In this document: positions 12,601 through 19,935 of the stretch, piece by piece
Layout of the letters: every line of letters begins with the position of its first letter
Numbering within the stretch: the first letter of the stretch is position 1
Origin: Blattamonas nauphoetae
Lineage: Eukaryota > Preaxostyla > Oxymonadida
Assembly (NCBI GenBank): GCA_033064195.1
Contig: JARBJD010000022.1
Location: 248,001 to 312,000 of the forward strand
Length of the DNA: 64,000 bases
Direction: 5' to 3'
Made by a program: the position numbers and the translations under genes
The notes under the pieces: generated by a model
Seen by the model: only the letters and a program-made list of their open reading frames with translations
Databases searched by the model: none
Told to the model about the DNA's origin: nothing

Positions 12601-13036
12601 CGAGGATTCTTGTAAGTCCTCTTGTCTGTCGACGGACTTCGTATGGGGGCGGCGAATCTTTTTTTGGAGGCCGAGGAGCGGATCTAGGGCGTGTATTTGT
12701 AGTTCTGGTCGACCTTCTTGGCGTCTCATCCTCATAAATGATGTTGCTATCGTAGCGAACTGGTTTTCTGTCTCTGAGGTGCATTTTGCGCCTACCATAA
12801 ATATCAGTGGAATCAAATGTATCAAAATCTACAGGAAAATCATTGAAGGACGGTTGTATGGCTGTTTGAGGAAGAGACTCGTAGATCGGGATAGTTTGGA
12901 TGTACTCCCATGGGGCTGTTGTTTCAGTTGCTGCTTTGACCTGAATTTTAAAAGAGAGAACGGGAGGAAGAGTGCCAGTCGGACTTCCTCCCACATTTGG
13001 AGTCAAAGCTGATTGTGAGTTCGTTTGAAAATCCAT
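6641..13036 (-). CDS. ISWI-like SNF2-family chromatin-remodelling ATPase with C-terminal zinc cluster
   Basis: This intronless 2131-residue protein would slide nucleosomes using ATP in the nucleus. The N-terminal 450 residues are disordered and charged. The SNF2 ATPase follows: Walker A GDEMGLGKT near 495, motif II DECQ near 598 (the family normally has DEAH or DEGH), GTPLQNNMHELW near 630, motif V RAGGLGLNL near 1075 and motif VI AHRIGQ near 1105. After it come HAND-like segments (DITEETIQTIID; VDIYSFEG; RPRRRDRKN), which place it nearest ISWI rather than Swi2 or CHD. Residues about 1400-1690 hold a split Cys/His cluster (CDVC...CTQC...HHRCADC...CVYCC...CPRC), like a PHD/ADD-type zinc domain, not usual for ISWI. 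Long acidic and Lys-rich stretches finish the protein, with an AT-hook-like GRPK. Clear SANT/SLIDE domains are not seen. The start at 13036 is the first ATG of the frame. Confidence 0.9.
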   Translation of the reverse strand: MDFQTNSQSALTPNVGGSPTGTLPPVLSFKIQVKAATETTAPWEYIQTIPIYESLPQTAIQPSFNDFPVDFDTFDSTDIYGRRKMHLRDRKPVRYDSNIIYEDETPRRSTRTTNTRPRSAPRPPKKDSPPPYEVRRQTRGLTRILAGVEDPNEKKPKTEDEYSDESSMIDDQDSQDDDDYTNSIARRRYSKSRNSGRGTRSHRIPLIDTTRLVRQAQERMNEHGDENQNSNDDYEEDGPSPTNNNSAVPKGIITTRSGRAVSASANYGMYNPAHLSSAKKRELELRKQALKEIQSFYLKRMFFFVDHWNVFMPFLAEEDRRNHNRVIRAMAEQGQMDGRVAVKLVNEHIRERQRKEQEEKDKETIQTEPQDPNISTHPEDDKSDIKPTDSVISEGNQEKSTPSDAIIHQSTTDITTTSHSTPTSHNQTTSAPLPAEEEKPDTTTPKEEISTTDEPISILTHSQVPYIHADLRYYQVDGVRWMLKQHDYGAGGILGDEMGLGKTIQICSFLAALKNERGEKGPHLILAPLSVYPTWKDELARWTPSLKVLAIHGPPTERRRATQEFAEDVTIDVVVTTYDIFLTTKEWFLNQFWSYVILDECQRIKSEQTLVGQAIRQVRSLRRLLLIGTPLQNNMHELWAFLNFLYPELLSCSSSFDNGLVSVTPSPALSRFSYRSFNQSGGTIDVGVMNAAHRLLKAVMLRRLKRNVLKLPPKAEVKVFVPLSRVQVSFYRSLLQDYAGVLSSDQLEMPPKSRRGRKSALQKQWELEMQASTVQEEMNGDEDDSLSPSQTPKPTPTTTPLPPFSRPFENTQLKASLSNLLITLRKCCNHPFLFTNEFKRKPRGDPEGGGWNYELLRKMEENGRLSKADRKTVREKFSRLGSELEELIVGSGKLRVLDGILKKLKKENDELDAERIQAEQSLKEARWNRKKVMRDFIRTKGHAQTEKENEGTGAHEDTDKHDRKTAITSTDLETQPALAEAIRIENEANEKLQQIIDTEKANAEANKQKHHKVLIYSQYTQTLDVLEHYCKLSHWEYLRLDGSTPLSRRVYEMHKFLDDSNPQWIYLITTRAGGLGLNLQSADVVVLYDTDFNPTIDRQAQDRAHRIGQTRPVRVFRLICKNTCEERVLQMAERKSVMGALVLKEDGTEENEEEGEDVMYTKSMTFSDLKDIVRFGAESIETTDSLGFDNDITEETIQTIIDTTWNTTNRMIHDQLVEQEQKVLKEEEPKPSEVIQVKDLNDITNDPADGTELNDVDTVSPSPSPTADTPALPDSFYTLQPIEKKPQSLFDKETVDIYSFEGRQYNRNVSAGQQTIGWMKELGLSGTAEEILASAIDRPRRRDRKNMTVEKYVEGIGRVAIPMYLIEEEERQRELEESKQRERDILKTKQSTLAHIMYCDVCRRRTDQPEPEYSSDGEFEIAFQGDEGVEEYADTDQSSDSDTEEKRNDNDDGTYLDTHEDERWKRKQKKIMKEAKRKPAVQQTPTPTPPIETKQDPQAENLAPTGRQQNIPPSSPNDESPSVSSNSMSEMMKDEPFESLDLANGKSMRVEEANHQEEDQGEMDHAEADHEDDNFGEEIEEEREEEEEAEEEDNPENSIPSKQIIVLPKIYKRKKHILCTQCPSTAHVRCLLHATDNVPVRSLCLHHRCADCSRSASEAGGLLFRCVYCCYSWCPRCIKQDFKTVQNGGSNSANDFTSFNKMGYVLPRTYELICCHDCVNKTEEERGPRQGEEIRWFNKHTTDQGEAEVYDGADLEYEDDEPSDTDTAPEPETATNLEPGTMDKKEFMQRYGRQMKKIKRLDENDKTDSEATLDEIDMNMGELDSELEEDTSPDGGDGSEGRDYSDDDYSNLYGSKSKKRKSSHSSQKTSLAPGVLPRDIQIALAAVNEEINSFQTLHDDMSKQLEELLTKDTYHILPVLPTTFKLDADIRPLNTVKRTPVPADPDAIKWDDTTFYAWPSEAERVEEEREPYATIKRKLEHPPKKRSAGRPKNAAKAVAKAQTGTPAKKTGARKSRKSKKKETEDEHSESTLSELESAQEEKDPFSDEADDPADTPATSGRTAPKQASGKAKAAKGTPQEKKKGSKSHKIKRSLADTLPKKKEKSVNTQAVMKFTQQKSLPKPKFRPPPRK

Positions 13037-13325
13037 CCGACTGAAACCATAATGAAAATTATTCCTTTTGCCGGAAACGTCCTAGGATTGGATTCTCATA
13101 AGAAAATCAATTGACCAAGCGTTGGGGTTCCGTTCTCCGGACCGAGTCATCAGGCTCGGTAAAAGTCACCTCACTTCTCTTCTGAGGGTTAGAAAAACAA
13201 TTCTTGAATAATAGTGATCAAAAACCCGACTAAAAGGGCAAAATTGTCACGAAAAGAGGGTTGAGATGGTGAAACAAGGAGAATAGTGAAATTGACATTT
13301 GATCAACCCGGAATTTATTTCTGAT
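13037..13325. other. Upstream spacer of the ISWI-like gene
   Basis: This is 289 bp of AT-rich sequence between the ISWI-like start codon and the left end of the palindrome. No open frame, tRNA or repeat unit is visible. It should hold the ISWI-like gene's promoter, but no motif is recognisable. Confidence 0.4.
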
Positions 13326-13600
13326 AATTTCTGACATAAATTCTGATCCAAATTGTGGAAAACAAGGTAGATATTTGATTATTCAAATAGAAGAATTATT
13401 TTGAACTTGCTTTGAAACGAGAACAGAGCATCAGACCATGAATTCCCAAAAACAAGTAATTTCAAAGAACTCAGGCTCCCATTTAGGGATTTTCTGTGAG
13501 TTATTTTTAAAGAATGGTGAAGAATTATAATGAAAAGAGATGTTTTGAAGATTGAAGAATCTCAAAACAGATATGAAATTCTAAAAAAGATTATGTATGA

Positions 13601-14797
13601 TAGTGGCGTCACCAATACGTTCCATGTCAACAATTCGTGCTTTTTTCTGGAATTATCACTTTTGGTCAGACTAATAGTGGTGTCACCAAACCGTCCGGTG
13701 TCACCAATCCGGCCTTTTTTCTGTGAGGGACTATTTTGGTCAAACTAAGAAAAATATAAAATTTGAGAATTATACTCCCACCCGATCCCGAGAAAACCTC
13801 AAAATACGTTTAACGTTCCGAATACACACATTTTTTTCAACTTTTTGCCCTCATTTCTCCACAACCAGCCATCCGTTTTAAATCAAATAAAAGGCATTAT
13901 CGTCGGATAGATCTCGACAAAAGATGAACAAAAAATAAAAGGATTTTTTTCCTAAGAAAATTTTGTTGAGAAAAATATGGGTTTTTTCCGATCTTCCCAA
14001 ATACCCAGAATTTTTTCTCCACATTTTTTTCAAAATGTTCGTTTCACCGAAAAAACGTCTCTCTGAAAATTTTCGTCGAAATCGATTCGTTGGTTGTCGA
14101 GATATTGCCAAAACGATTTTTTTCATCGGGCAAAAGGGGGTATTTTGAGGTTTTCTCGGGATCGCGTGGGAGTATAATTCTTCAATTTCAGATTTTTCTT
14201 AGTTTGACCGATATTGATTTTTCCAGAAAAAAGGCCGGATTGGTGACATGGGACATATTGGTGACACAACTATAAGAAAAAAATAAAATTTTTGCATTTT
14301 CCTCCCACACGATCCCGAGAAAACCTCGAAATACGTTATACAGCGAAACGCCACACATTTTCCAAACTTTAGACGATCATTTTTCCATAACCAGACATCC
14401 GTTTGAGACCGAAGAAAAAACATTATTTTCGTAAACATATCGATAAAAGACGCTCAAAAAAATAAAAATTTTTTTCCCATGAAATTTTTCTGGGCGAAAA
14501 ACAACCTTTTTTCATATCTTCCCAAATACCCATAATTTTTTTTCCAAATTTTCTTCAAAATGTTCATTTCACCGAACAAACGTTTCTGTGGAAAATTTCA
14601 TCAAAATCGGTTCACAGGTTGTGAAGTTATGACGAGAACACATGAAAAAAGTGGTTGAAAAGAACTATTGTGAGGATTTTTTGGGATCGCGTGGGAAGAA
14701 AATTCAAAAATTTTATTTTTTTCTTAGTTTGACCAAAAGTGATAATTCCAGAAAAAAGCACGAATTGTTGACATGGAACGTATTGGTGACGCCACTA
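13601..14797. mobile_element. Outer MITE (native length about 596 bp), split by an inner MITE
   Basis: The element begins TAGTGGCGTCACC and ends GGTGACGCCACTA. Its terminal inverted repeats run about 120 bp each side, including the 74 bases 13601-13674 with one mismatch to the other end. It is flanked by a 3-bp direct repeat TGA (13598-13600 and 14798-14800). The right palindrome arm at about 16965 preserves the unoccupied site with a single TGA, so the boundaries and the 3-bp duplication are shown directly. There is no coding capacity. Subtracting the inner copy and its duplicated TAA gives about 596 bp. The 3-bp duplication would fit PIF/Harbinger or CACTA-like transposases, but TAGTGGYGTCACC ends are not ones I can assign. 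Confidence 0.9.
13675..14272. mobile_element. Inner MITE, same family, inserted in the outer copy
   Basis: This 598-bp element has ends TAGTGGTGTCACC and GGTGACACAACTA and is flanked by duplicated TAA (13672-13674 and 14273-14275). The opposite terminal repeat of the outer element (near 14725) shows the empty site with one TAA. The interior shares conserved blocks with the outer copy, such as CTCCCACCCGATCCCGAG near 13782, the CTTCCCAAATACCC block near 13995 and the AAAATGTTCGTTTCACCGAA block near 14030. It is diverged from the outer copy, so the two belong to different sublineages. It is non-coding. Confidence 0.88.
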
Positions 14798-15383
14798 TGA
14801 ATAAAAAAACAAACTAATCCTGATCATTTGATCAGTTCGATTCTTTATCAATGGGCTTGATCGTCACTTCACTTCACTGACGCATCGTTTCTTTCCAATA
14901 ACGTCAAATTTCACAATTTTACACGACTTTTTGCCTTTCACTGTTTTTAGTTCAACCGCTTCACATTTCCACTTTTCCGACAGGTTTTTTCAGCTTTTCA
15001 GTTTTCCCACGACATTCGTTCACTTTTTATCGTCGGTTTTCACATCACCTTTTTGACACAACTTTTTTGCACAATTTTTTCTCACTATGATTTTTTATCG
15101 CGTTTTCACATATCGTACATCCTTTCTCACCTTGTGAGGAAGGTGTGCTCAAACTTTCTGTCACGTTTGACGACTAGTTTTTTCATAGTCACTTTTACGT
15201 GTTTCGACATCTCTTCTTTTCACAGTGTTTGCCACTTCAAAAGCGGCTTCAGTCACTTTATTCTTAAAGTTTCCTTTTCCCATTTTTAGTGCCATCAGAA
15301 AAGCGCATGAATTCACTGAATCGCCGTCAATCAAGATTTTCCCAGAATCTGATGGACATTGTCCAACTAAGATAAAGTACAGT

Positions 15384-15963
15384 TGAGCGTTTCTCATGCA
15401 GACCAATATCAGATATGGCTGAACAGATAATTTTATTCCACTTCCCAATACAAATAAAGATAGAGAACCATTTTTTGCAAGGGAGGCCTTGATAATGAGT
15501 TTGAGTTGTCGAGATCCTCGGTTCAGATTTCACTTTTCTCGATTATTATGACTCTTTTTCTTCCAATTGTTCAAAATATCAAAGTTGAGAGTGTATTACA
15601 CTACGAAAGCGACATGAGCAAAGGTAAAAATGTCACGGGACTGATTCAGTGAATCGGGATCCATCCCCATTCTTCGAATCCAACCCAAGACAAAACTCTT
15701 CCTCCTTCCCATGACATTTTTACCTTTGCTCATGTCGCTTTCGTAGTGTAATACACTCTCAACTTTGATATTTTGAACAATTGGAAGAAAAAGAGTCATA
15801 ATAATCGAGAAAAGTGAAATCTGAACCGAGGATCTCGACATCTCAAATTCATTATCAAGGCCTCCCTTGCAAAAAATGGTTCTCTATCTTTATTTGTATT
15901 GGGAAGTGGAATAAAATTATCTGTTCAGCCATATCAGATATTGGTATGCATGAGAAACGCTCA
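15384..15963. mobile_element. Foldback hairpin element 1 (arms about 256 bp, loop about 68 bp)
   Basis: Bases 15384-15639 are the near-perfect reverse complement of 15708-15963, separated by a short loop containing CCCCATTCTTCGAATCC. The outermost bases read TGAGCGTTTCTCATGCA. A block TTTCACTTTTCTCGAT inside the arm and the CCCCATTCTTCGA loop motif recur in the hairpin at 17360-17730, so these are two members of one family. No target duplication is evident. It is non-coding; short frames over it are by-products of the symmetry. Confidence 0.85.
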
Positions 15964-16020
15964 GTGGTGAGTAAAATCTCCTGCAACTCATTGAGAAAAC
16001 CGCCTTGAACTTGAAAAGTG

Positions 16021-16255
16021 GCACTTTTCACAATTCATTTTGGCAATATCTTCACAACCAGTGAATCAATTGTCATGAACTTTAACCTAGATCCTTTTGT
16101 TGATGATCCGAACATTTTAGAAAAAATTTCGGAACAAAATCACGGGTATCTGGAAAAAAGTCGAAAAACTCATCTTTTCTCGACAACACTCAGAGAGACA
16201 CAAGTTTACATCTTTTTTCAAAAAAATGTTTTTTGAGGTCTTTCCGAATAGAATG
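16021..16255 (-). mobile_element. Decayed MITE fragment, third family member
   Basis: Read in reverse complement relative to the two intact copies, this stretch keeps the same order of blocks: ATATCTTCACAACCAGTGAA, then a GAACATTTTAGAAAAAATTT block, then ACGGGTATCTGGAAAAAAG. These match the reverse complement of about 14480-14640. The terminal repeats are not recognisable. It lies in the unique centre of the palindrome, so it is older than the two nested copies. Confidence 0.6.
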
Positions 16256-16418
16256 TACTTAATTTAGTTGAAAACATATGATTGATTGTGGAGATGTGAC
16301 GTCGAAAAGCTCGAACTTTTAGTGAGCGATTTGCTGGATGAGGCTACTGGGCCGAATCATGAATCTTTTGTTCCAAAATTCCTTCAGAAGCCTTTTCCAA
16401 CAAAAACAACATTGTCTA

Positions 16419-17235
16419 GGAAAATCTTGATTGACGGCGATTCAGTGAATTCATGCGCTTTTCTGATGGCACTAAAAATGGGAAAAGGAAACTTTAAGAA
16501 TAAAGTGACTGAAGCCGCTTTTGAAGTGGCAAACACTGTGAAAAGAAGAGATGTCGAAACACGTAAAAGTGACTATGAAAAAACTAGTCGTCAAACGTGA
16601 CAGAAAGTTTGAGCACACCTTCCTCACAAGGTGAGAAAGGATGTACGATATGTGAAAACGCGATAAAAAATCATAGTGAGAAAAAATTGTGCAAAAAAGT
16701 TGTGTCAAAAAGGTGATGTGAAAACCGACGATAAAAAGTGAACGAATGTCGTGGGAAAACTGAAAAGCTGAAAAAACCTGTCGGAAAAGTGGAAATGTGA
16801 AGCGGTTGAACTAAAAACAGTGAAAGGCAAAAAGTCGTGTAAAATTGTGAAATTTGACGTTATTGGAAAGAAACGATGCGTCAGTGAAGTGAAGTGACGA
16901 TCAAGCCCATTGATAAAGAATCGAACTGATCAAATGATCAGGATTAGTTTGTTTTTTTATTCATACATAATCTTTTTTAGAATTTCATATCTGTTTTGAG
17001 ATTCTTCAATCTTCAAAACATCTCTTTTCATTATAATTCTTCACCATTCTTTAAAAATAACTCACAGAAAATCCCTAAATGGGAGCCTGAGTTCTTTGAA
17101 ATTACTTGTTTTTGGGAATTCATGGTCTGATGCTCTGTTCTCGTTTCAAAGCAAGTTCAAAATAATTCTTCTATTTGAATAATCAAATATCTACCTTGTT
17201 TTCCACAATTTGGATCAGAATTTATGTCAGAAATT
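16419..17235. repeat. Right arm of the 817-bp inverted repeat, uninterrupted
   Basis: This is the reverse complement of the left arm without the MITE insertion, and so serves as an empty-site reference for it. The junction with unique sequence is at GTCAGAAATT|GGC. The inner end starts GGAAAATCTTGATTGACGG. It carries the AT-rich 3' part of an open frame (16286-16600) that is also present in the left arm with a different N-terminal extension, so the frame is unlikely to be a gene. Confidence 0.9.
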
Positions 17236-17359
17236 GGCAAAAATACAGGGGCAGCCGTTATTGAAAACTTTGGATCTCAACCACCTCCTGGACTCGTGAC
17301 CGCAATGTACACACCACTAGAACTCAGATATATCCGTTTTTGGTGATAGTCCTTGTTAG

Positions 17360-17730
17360 AGATGGGGGACACAATTCTAAAACGGGACATAATTCACTTT
17401 TCTCGATAATTATGCATTTATTGAATCCAATTTTTGAAAATAATATAGGTGAGACAATCTGACACAACATGTCAAGGACGAGAAAAGATAAAAAATCCTT
17501 CGGAAAGAGAAAACTTGAATGTTGTGTCATCTTTCGATCCTCTCCCCATTCTTCGACCTCTCCTCAAGAAACTCGATTTTCTCTTTCCGAAGGATTTTTT
17601 ATCTTTTCTCGTCCTTGACATGTTGTGTCAGATTGTCTCACCTATATTATTTTCAAAAATTGGATTCAATAAATGCATAATTATCGAGAAAAGTGAATTA
17701 TGTCCCGTTTTAGAATTGTGTCCCCCATCT
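17360..17730. mobile_element. Foldback hairpin element 2 (arms about 154 bp, loop about 64 bp)
   Basis: Bases 17360-17513 pair with 17578-17730. Ends read AGATGGGGGACACAATTC on the left and its complement on the right; weaker pairing extends a few bases outward. The arm block TTCACTTTTCTCGATAATTA and the loop motif CCCCATTCTTCGA tie it to the hairpin at 15384-15963. It lies 124 bp outside the right palindrome arm. Confidence 0.85.
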
Positions 17731-18010
17731 ATTACAGGGTTCGTGAAGCGGACGAGTGAGACGATTGTTTTTTAGAATTTTCGCTTGGTTAGTATTTGTG
17801 AATGTCCAATTTGGGATAATTTCACTCCGAGCAGAGAGATTTAGAAATCTCTAAGAAACAAAAGAGTTATGGTCTGATCAATTGATTGACCCCTCCGAAG
17901 GTTCAATTCTGACTATGGAAGACATCAATGAAGTGTATACAAAAGATCCAGAAAGAGCGATGGAATCATTTAAAACAGGTGCTCATTGTCGAACACGCTG
18001 TGTAAGCCAT
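17731..18010. other. Spacer, no gene supported
   Basis: This is AT-rich sequence. A short plus-strand frame starting at 17915 (MEDINEVYTKDPERAMESF) looks protein-like for about 25 codons but then runs antisense to the decayed coiled-coil gene. It could be a gene remnant. The GGTTCAATTC near 17900 is tRNA T-loop-like, but no cloverleaf forms. Confidence 0.3.
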
Positions 18011-19482
18011 CTAACCGACCGACACCTGACGTACGATTCGATGCATCTGCCTTGTTGTGCCAACTCGGACAAGAAGTCGATTGGAGGTGGTAGTCGCAAC
18101 CTTCATCGTGAACGATGGAATCAAAGTGAGTTTTCCTCTCCCTTCTCGTCTTCCCTCCGCTTCGTTCCCTCTCACCTTGACTTCAGTCGCCAAGTCATCG
18201 TAGTTTTTCTGAAGATGGGTGGTTGCAGCTTGCTGTTCGGTCAACACATTCATTGTCTCTTTATCCTTTGCCTCCTTCTCCGTCCGGAGGATGTTGAAGT
18301 TCTGCACAATCACGTCCATCTTCTCCTTCCAAACAAGATGCTCTCGATCGGCCTCGACTTTCTCGGCCTGTGCAATTGCCAGCTGAGACTTGAGTGTTTC
18401 GAGCACCTTCTGCTTCTCTTCGATCTTCACGATCTCGTCTTTGAGTTGGGTTGTGATTGTTTTGATCTCGATCTGTTGGTAGATGCTCGATGTTTTGAGT
18501 GTGTTGTTCTTCTGTGAGAGAATCTTCATCTCAGAAACGAGATCGTCTGTTTTGTTGAATTTGGTGCCGGTACCATCGGCCCAGAAGCATTCGATTGGTG
18601 AGCTGGTTGCTTTGACTTTTTCCTCTCGCAGCTCTTTCTCAATGTCTTTGAGTTTCTTGTTCAGAAGTTCGATTGTTCCATTCGCTGAGATCAGTCGTTG
18701 TTGGATGATGTGCTTCTCAGCGTCTGCTGCTCGTCGTTCGAGACGGAGATAGTCCACAACACTCCATAATCCCTGCTTCCTCTCATCGGATGGCTCGGCG
18801 GGTGGAGGGACCGAGAGTCTCCCGTGCGGCTCTCAAACAGGACAATCATTTGATCGATCTCTTCCTTTCTCTTCAGTTCTAGTTGCTCCTTCTCTTTCAC
18901 TTCAATCTCTTTCAATTCCCGCTCCTTCTCTAATGAGGCGACCATCGTCTCCAACCTCAACTGCTCCGTTTCCAACTCGGCAATGTGGGCAGCCCTTCCA
19001 TTCAATTCTTGTTTAAGTGCTTCCATCTCTCTGCTTCCTTCGGCGTGTTGAATGAGAAGATTCTCGGCTCGTTTTCGAGGTTCTGCGTTGTTGAAGCCTC
19101 AGCCTGGATGATGGTGAATGTTGGCAATGAGTGGCATTTTAGCTTTGAGGTCGCTGGATATCGTTGTGTGAAGCGACTCTGTCCGGTTCAGATCCTCCTT
19201 CAGGCTCTAATTCTCAGGAGTCACAGTTTCTCTCTCCTTTGCATCTCTTTCATGTCCACAATTCATAATGACTTCAAACCCTGCGCGTCCATTCTTTTTG
19301 CTCTTTTTTTCCGTAAAATTTTTAGTACCAGCAGGGTGCGGTGTGTCGCCGTAATCCCTTTTTTCATTCAAGACCATCCGGTGACCATAATAATTGGAGC
19401 GGAACTGGTGAACTTGATGGAGGTGATGGTTGGAGGCCAATTTGGGAAACGGTCTGTCAATCTGAAGACAATTCAGAATCAA
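18011..19482 (-). pseudogene. Decayed coiled-coil gene, possibly a Tpr/Mlp nuclear-basket relative
   Basis: Minus-strand frames 19026-18835 and about 18830-18130 encode continuous heptad-rich coiled coil (RAAHIAELETEQLRLETMV; DYLRLERRAADAEKHIIQQR; LAIAQAEKVEADREHLVWK). The coding sense moves between frames near 18830, near 19080 and near 19190, where stops also fall, and no pair of splice sites repairs all of these. Upstream frames to 19482 look only partly coding. The segments DYLRLER... and AEK...DREHLVWKEK recall the Tpr/Mlp1 signature of the nuclear pore basket, but with low certainty. The base composition of the coiled-coil part is richer in G+C than the flanking repeat island, as in the live genes. 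It sits beside the mobile-element island, which fits loss of constraint. Confidence 0.55.
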
Positions 19483-19935
19483 TTGAGTTGTCTTGTGGTT
19501 CTTGCGATGGAAAAGTTGGAGAAATCAAATTGACAATATCGTCAGTGGAAAGTTCAATCTGCCTCCGGATTTCACTGATGTTTGAGTTACATTTGCATGG
19601 AAGATGGTTAAACTCTCCATGTTCTTCTTGACTGGCAGAGACATGAGTTTGAACGAGATGTAGGACGAGTGGATGATGTGTTACAATGCCTGACCATATC
19701 AATCTTGAAAAGCGAGATTTCTCCAAAATCAAGAGAAGAGTCAGGTGAATGTGTCAATATTGATCAAAAACACAAAAAAATACATCACGTAAAATGAGTA
19801 ATGATCAGATGACATTGGTTCATTGCATCAAAATGGAGATCATAACCATGGAACAAAGTTCACCTCCAAGCTGTTCTCCACAAAGCTTCCTCCTTCAACT
19901 ATCTGTTTTTCTTTTACCATTTCCTTTCTACTGTG
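19483..19935. other. Spacer between the decayed gene and the coiled-coil gene
   Basis: A minus-strand frame of 92 codons (19457-19732) and a plus-strand frame from 19794 (MSNDQMTLVHCIKMEII) lack domains. The latter might be a first exon of the downstream coiled-coil gene, but no clean splice to it was found. Confidence 0.3.

Larger units (their letters stand above)
13326..15342. repeat. Left arm of 817-bp inverted repeat, interrupted by nested MITEs
   Basis: Bases 13326-13600 and 14801-15342 together are the reverse complement of 16419-17235. Once the 1197-bp insertion (13601-14797) and its 3-bp target duplication are removed, the arm is 817 bp, the same length as the right arm. Sampled segments match base for base, for example the 78-residue translations at 15053-15289 and 16472-16708. 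The outer junction is at AATTTCTGACATAAATTCTG, and I see no target duplication outside it. The inner junction follows TCAAGATTTTCC. The arms could be the long terminal inverted repeats of a non-autonomous DNA transposon or a recent inverted duplication. Confidence 0.9.
15343..16418. other. Central spacer of the palindrome
   Basis: This is 1076 bp of unique sequence between the two arms. It contains a foldback hairpin (15384-15963) and a decayed MITE relative (about 16021-16255). The open frames here (for example 16286-16600) continue into the right arm and carry no recognisable domain. No transposase is seen. Confidence 0.6.

Noticed and set aside
13601-14797. Tc1/mariner origin with TA target duplication (ends GTGGCGTCACC)
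   Set aside because: Both empty sites show that three bases are duplicated outside the TA, so the TA belongs to the element and the duplication is 3 bp.
15053-15289. 78-codon frame repeated at 16472-16708
   Set aside because: It exists twice only because it lies in the inverted repeat; the composition is Phe/Ser-rich and not protein-like.
16286-16600. A 104-codon frame in the palindrome, possible transposase fragment
   Set aside because: The left arm carries the same 58 codons with an unrelated upstream part, and nothing matches a known transposase; it is more likely chance openness.
13326-17235. Palindrome read as a Polinton-type or other virus-like element with long terminal repeats
   Set aside because: The interior is only about 1.1 kb and contains no polymerase, integrase or capsid-like frame, and there is no 6-bp target duplication.
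17890-17915. tRNA T-loop-like GGTTCAATTC
   Set aside because: No acceptor stem or anticodon arm can be folded around it.
18780-18860. GC-rich insert resembling a group II intron end (GAGAGCCGCACGGGAGACTC)
   Set aside because: No domain V hairpin or reverse transcriptase nearby; it reads equally well as diverged coding sequence of the decayed coiled-coil gene.
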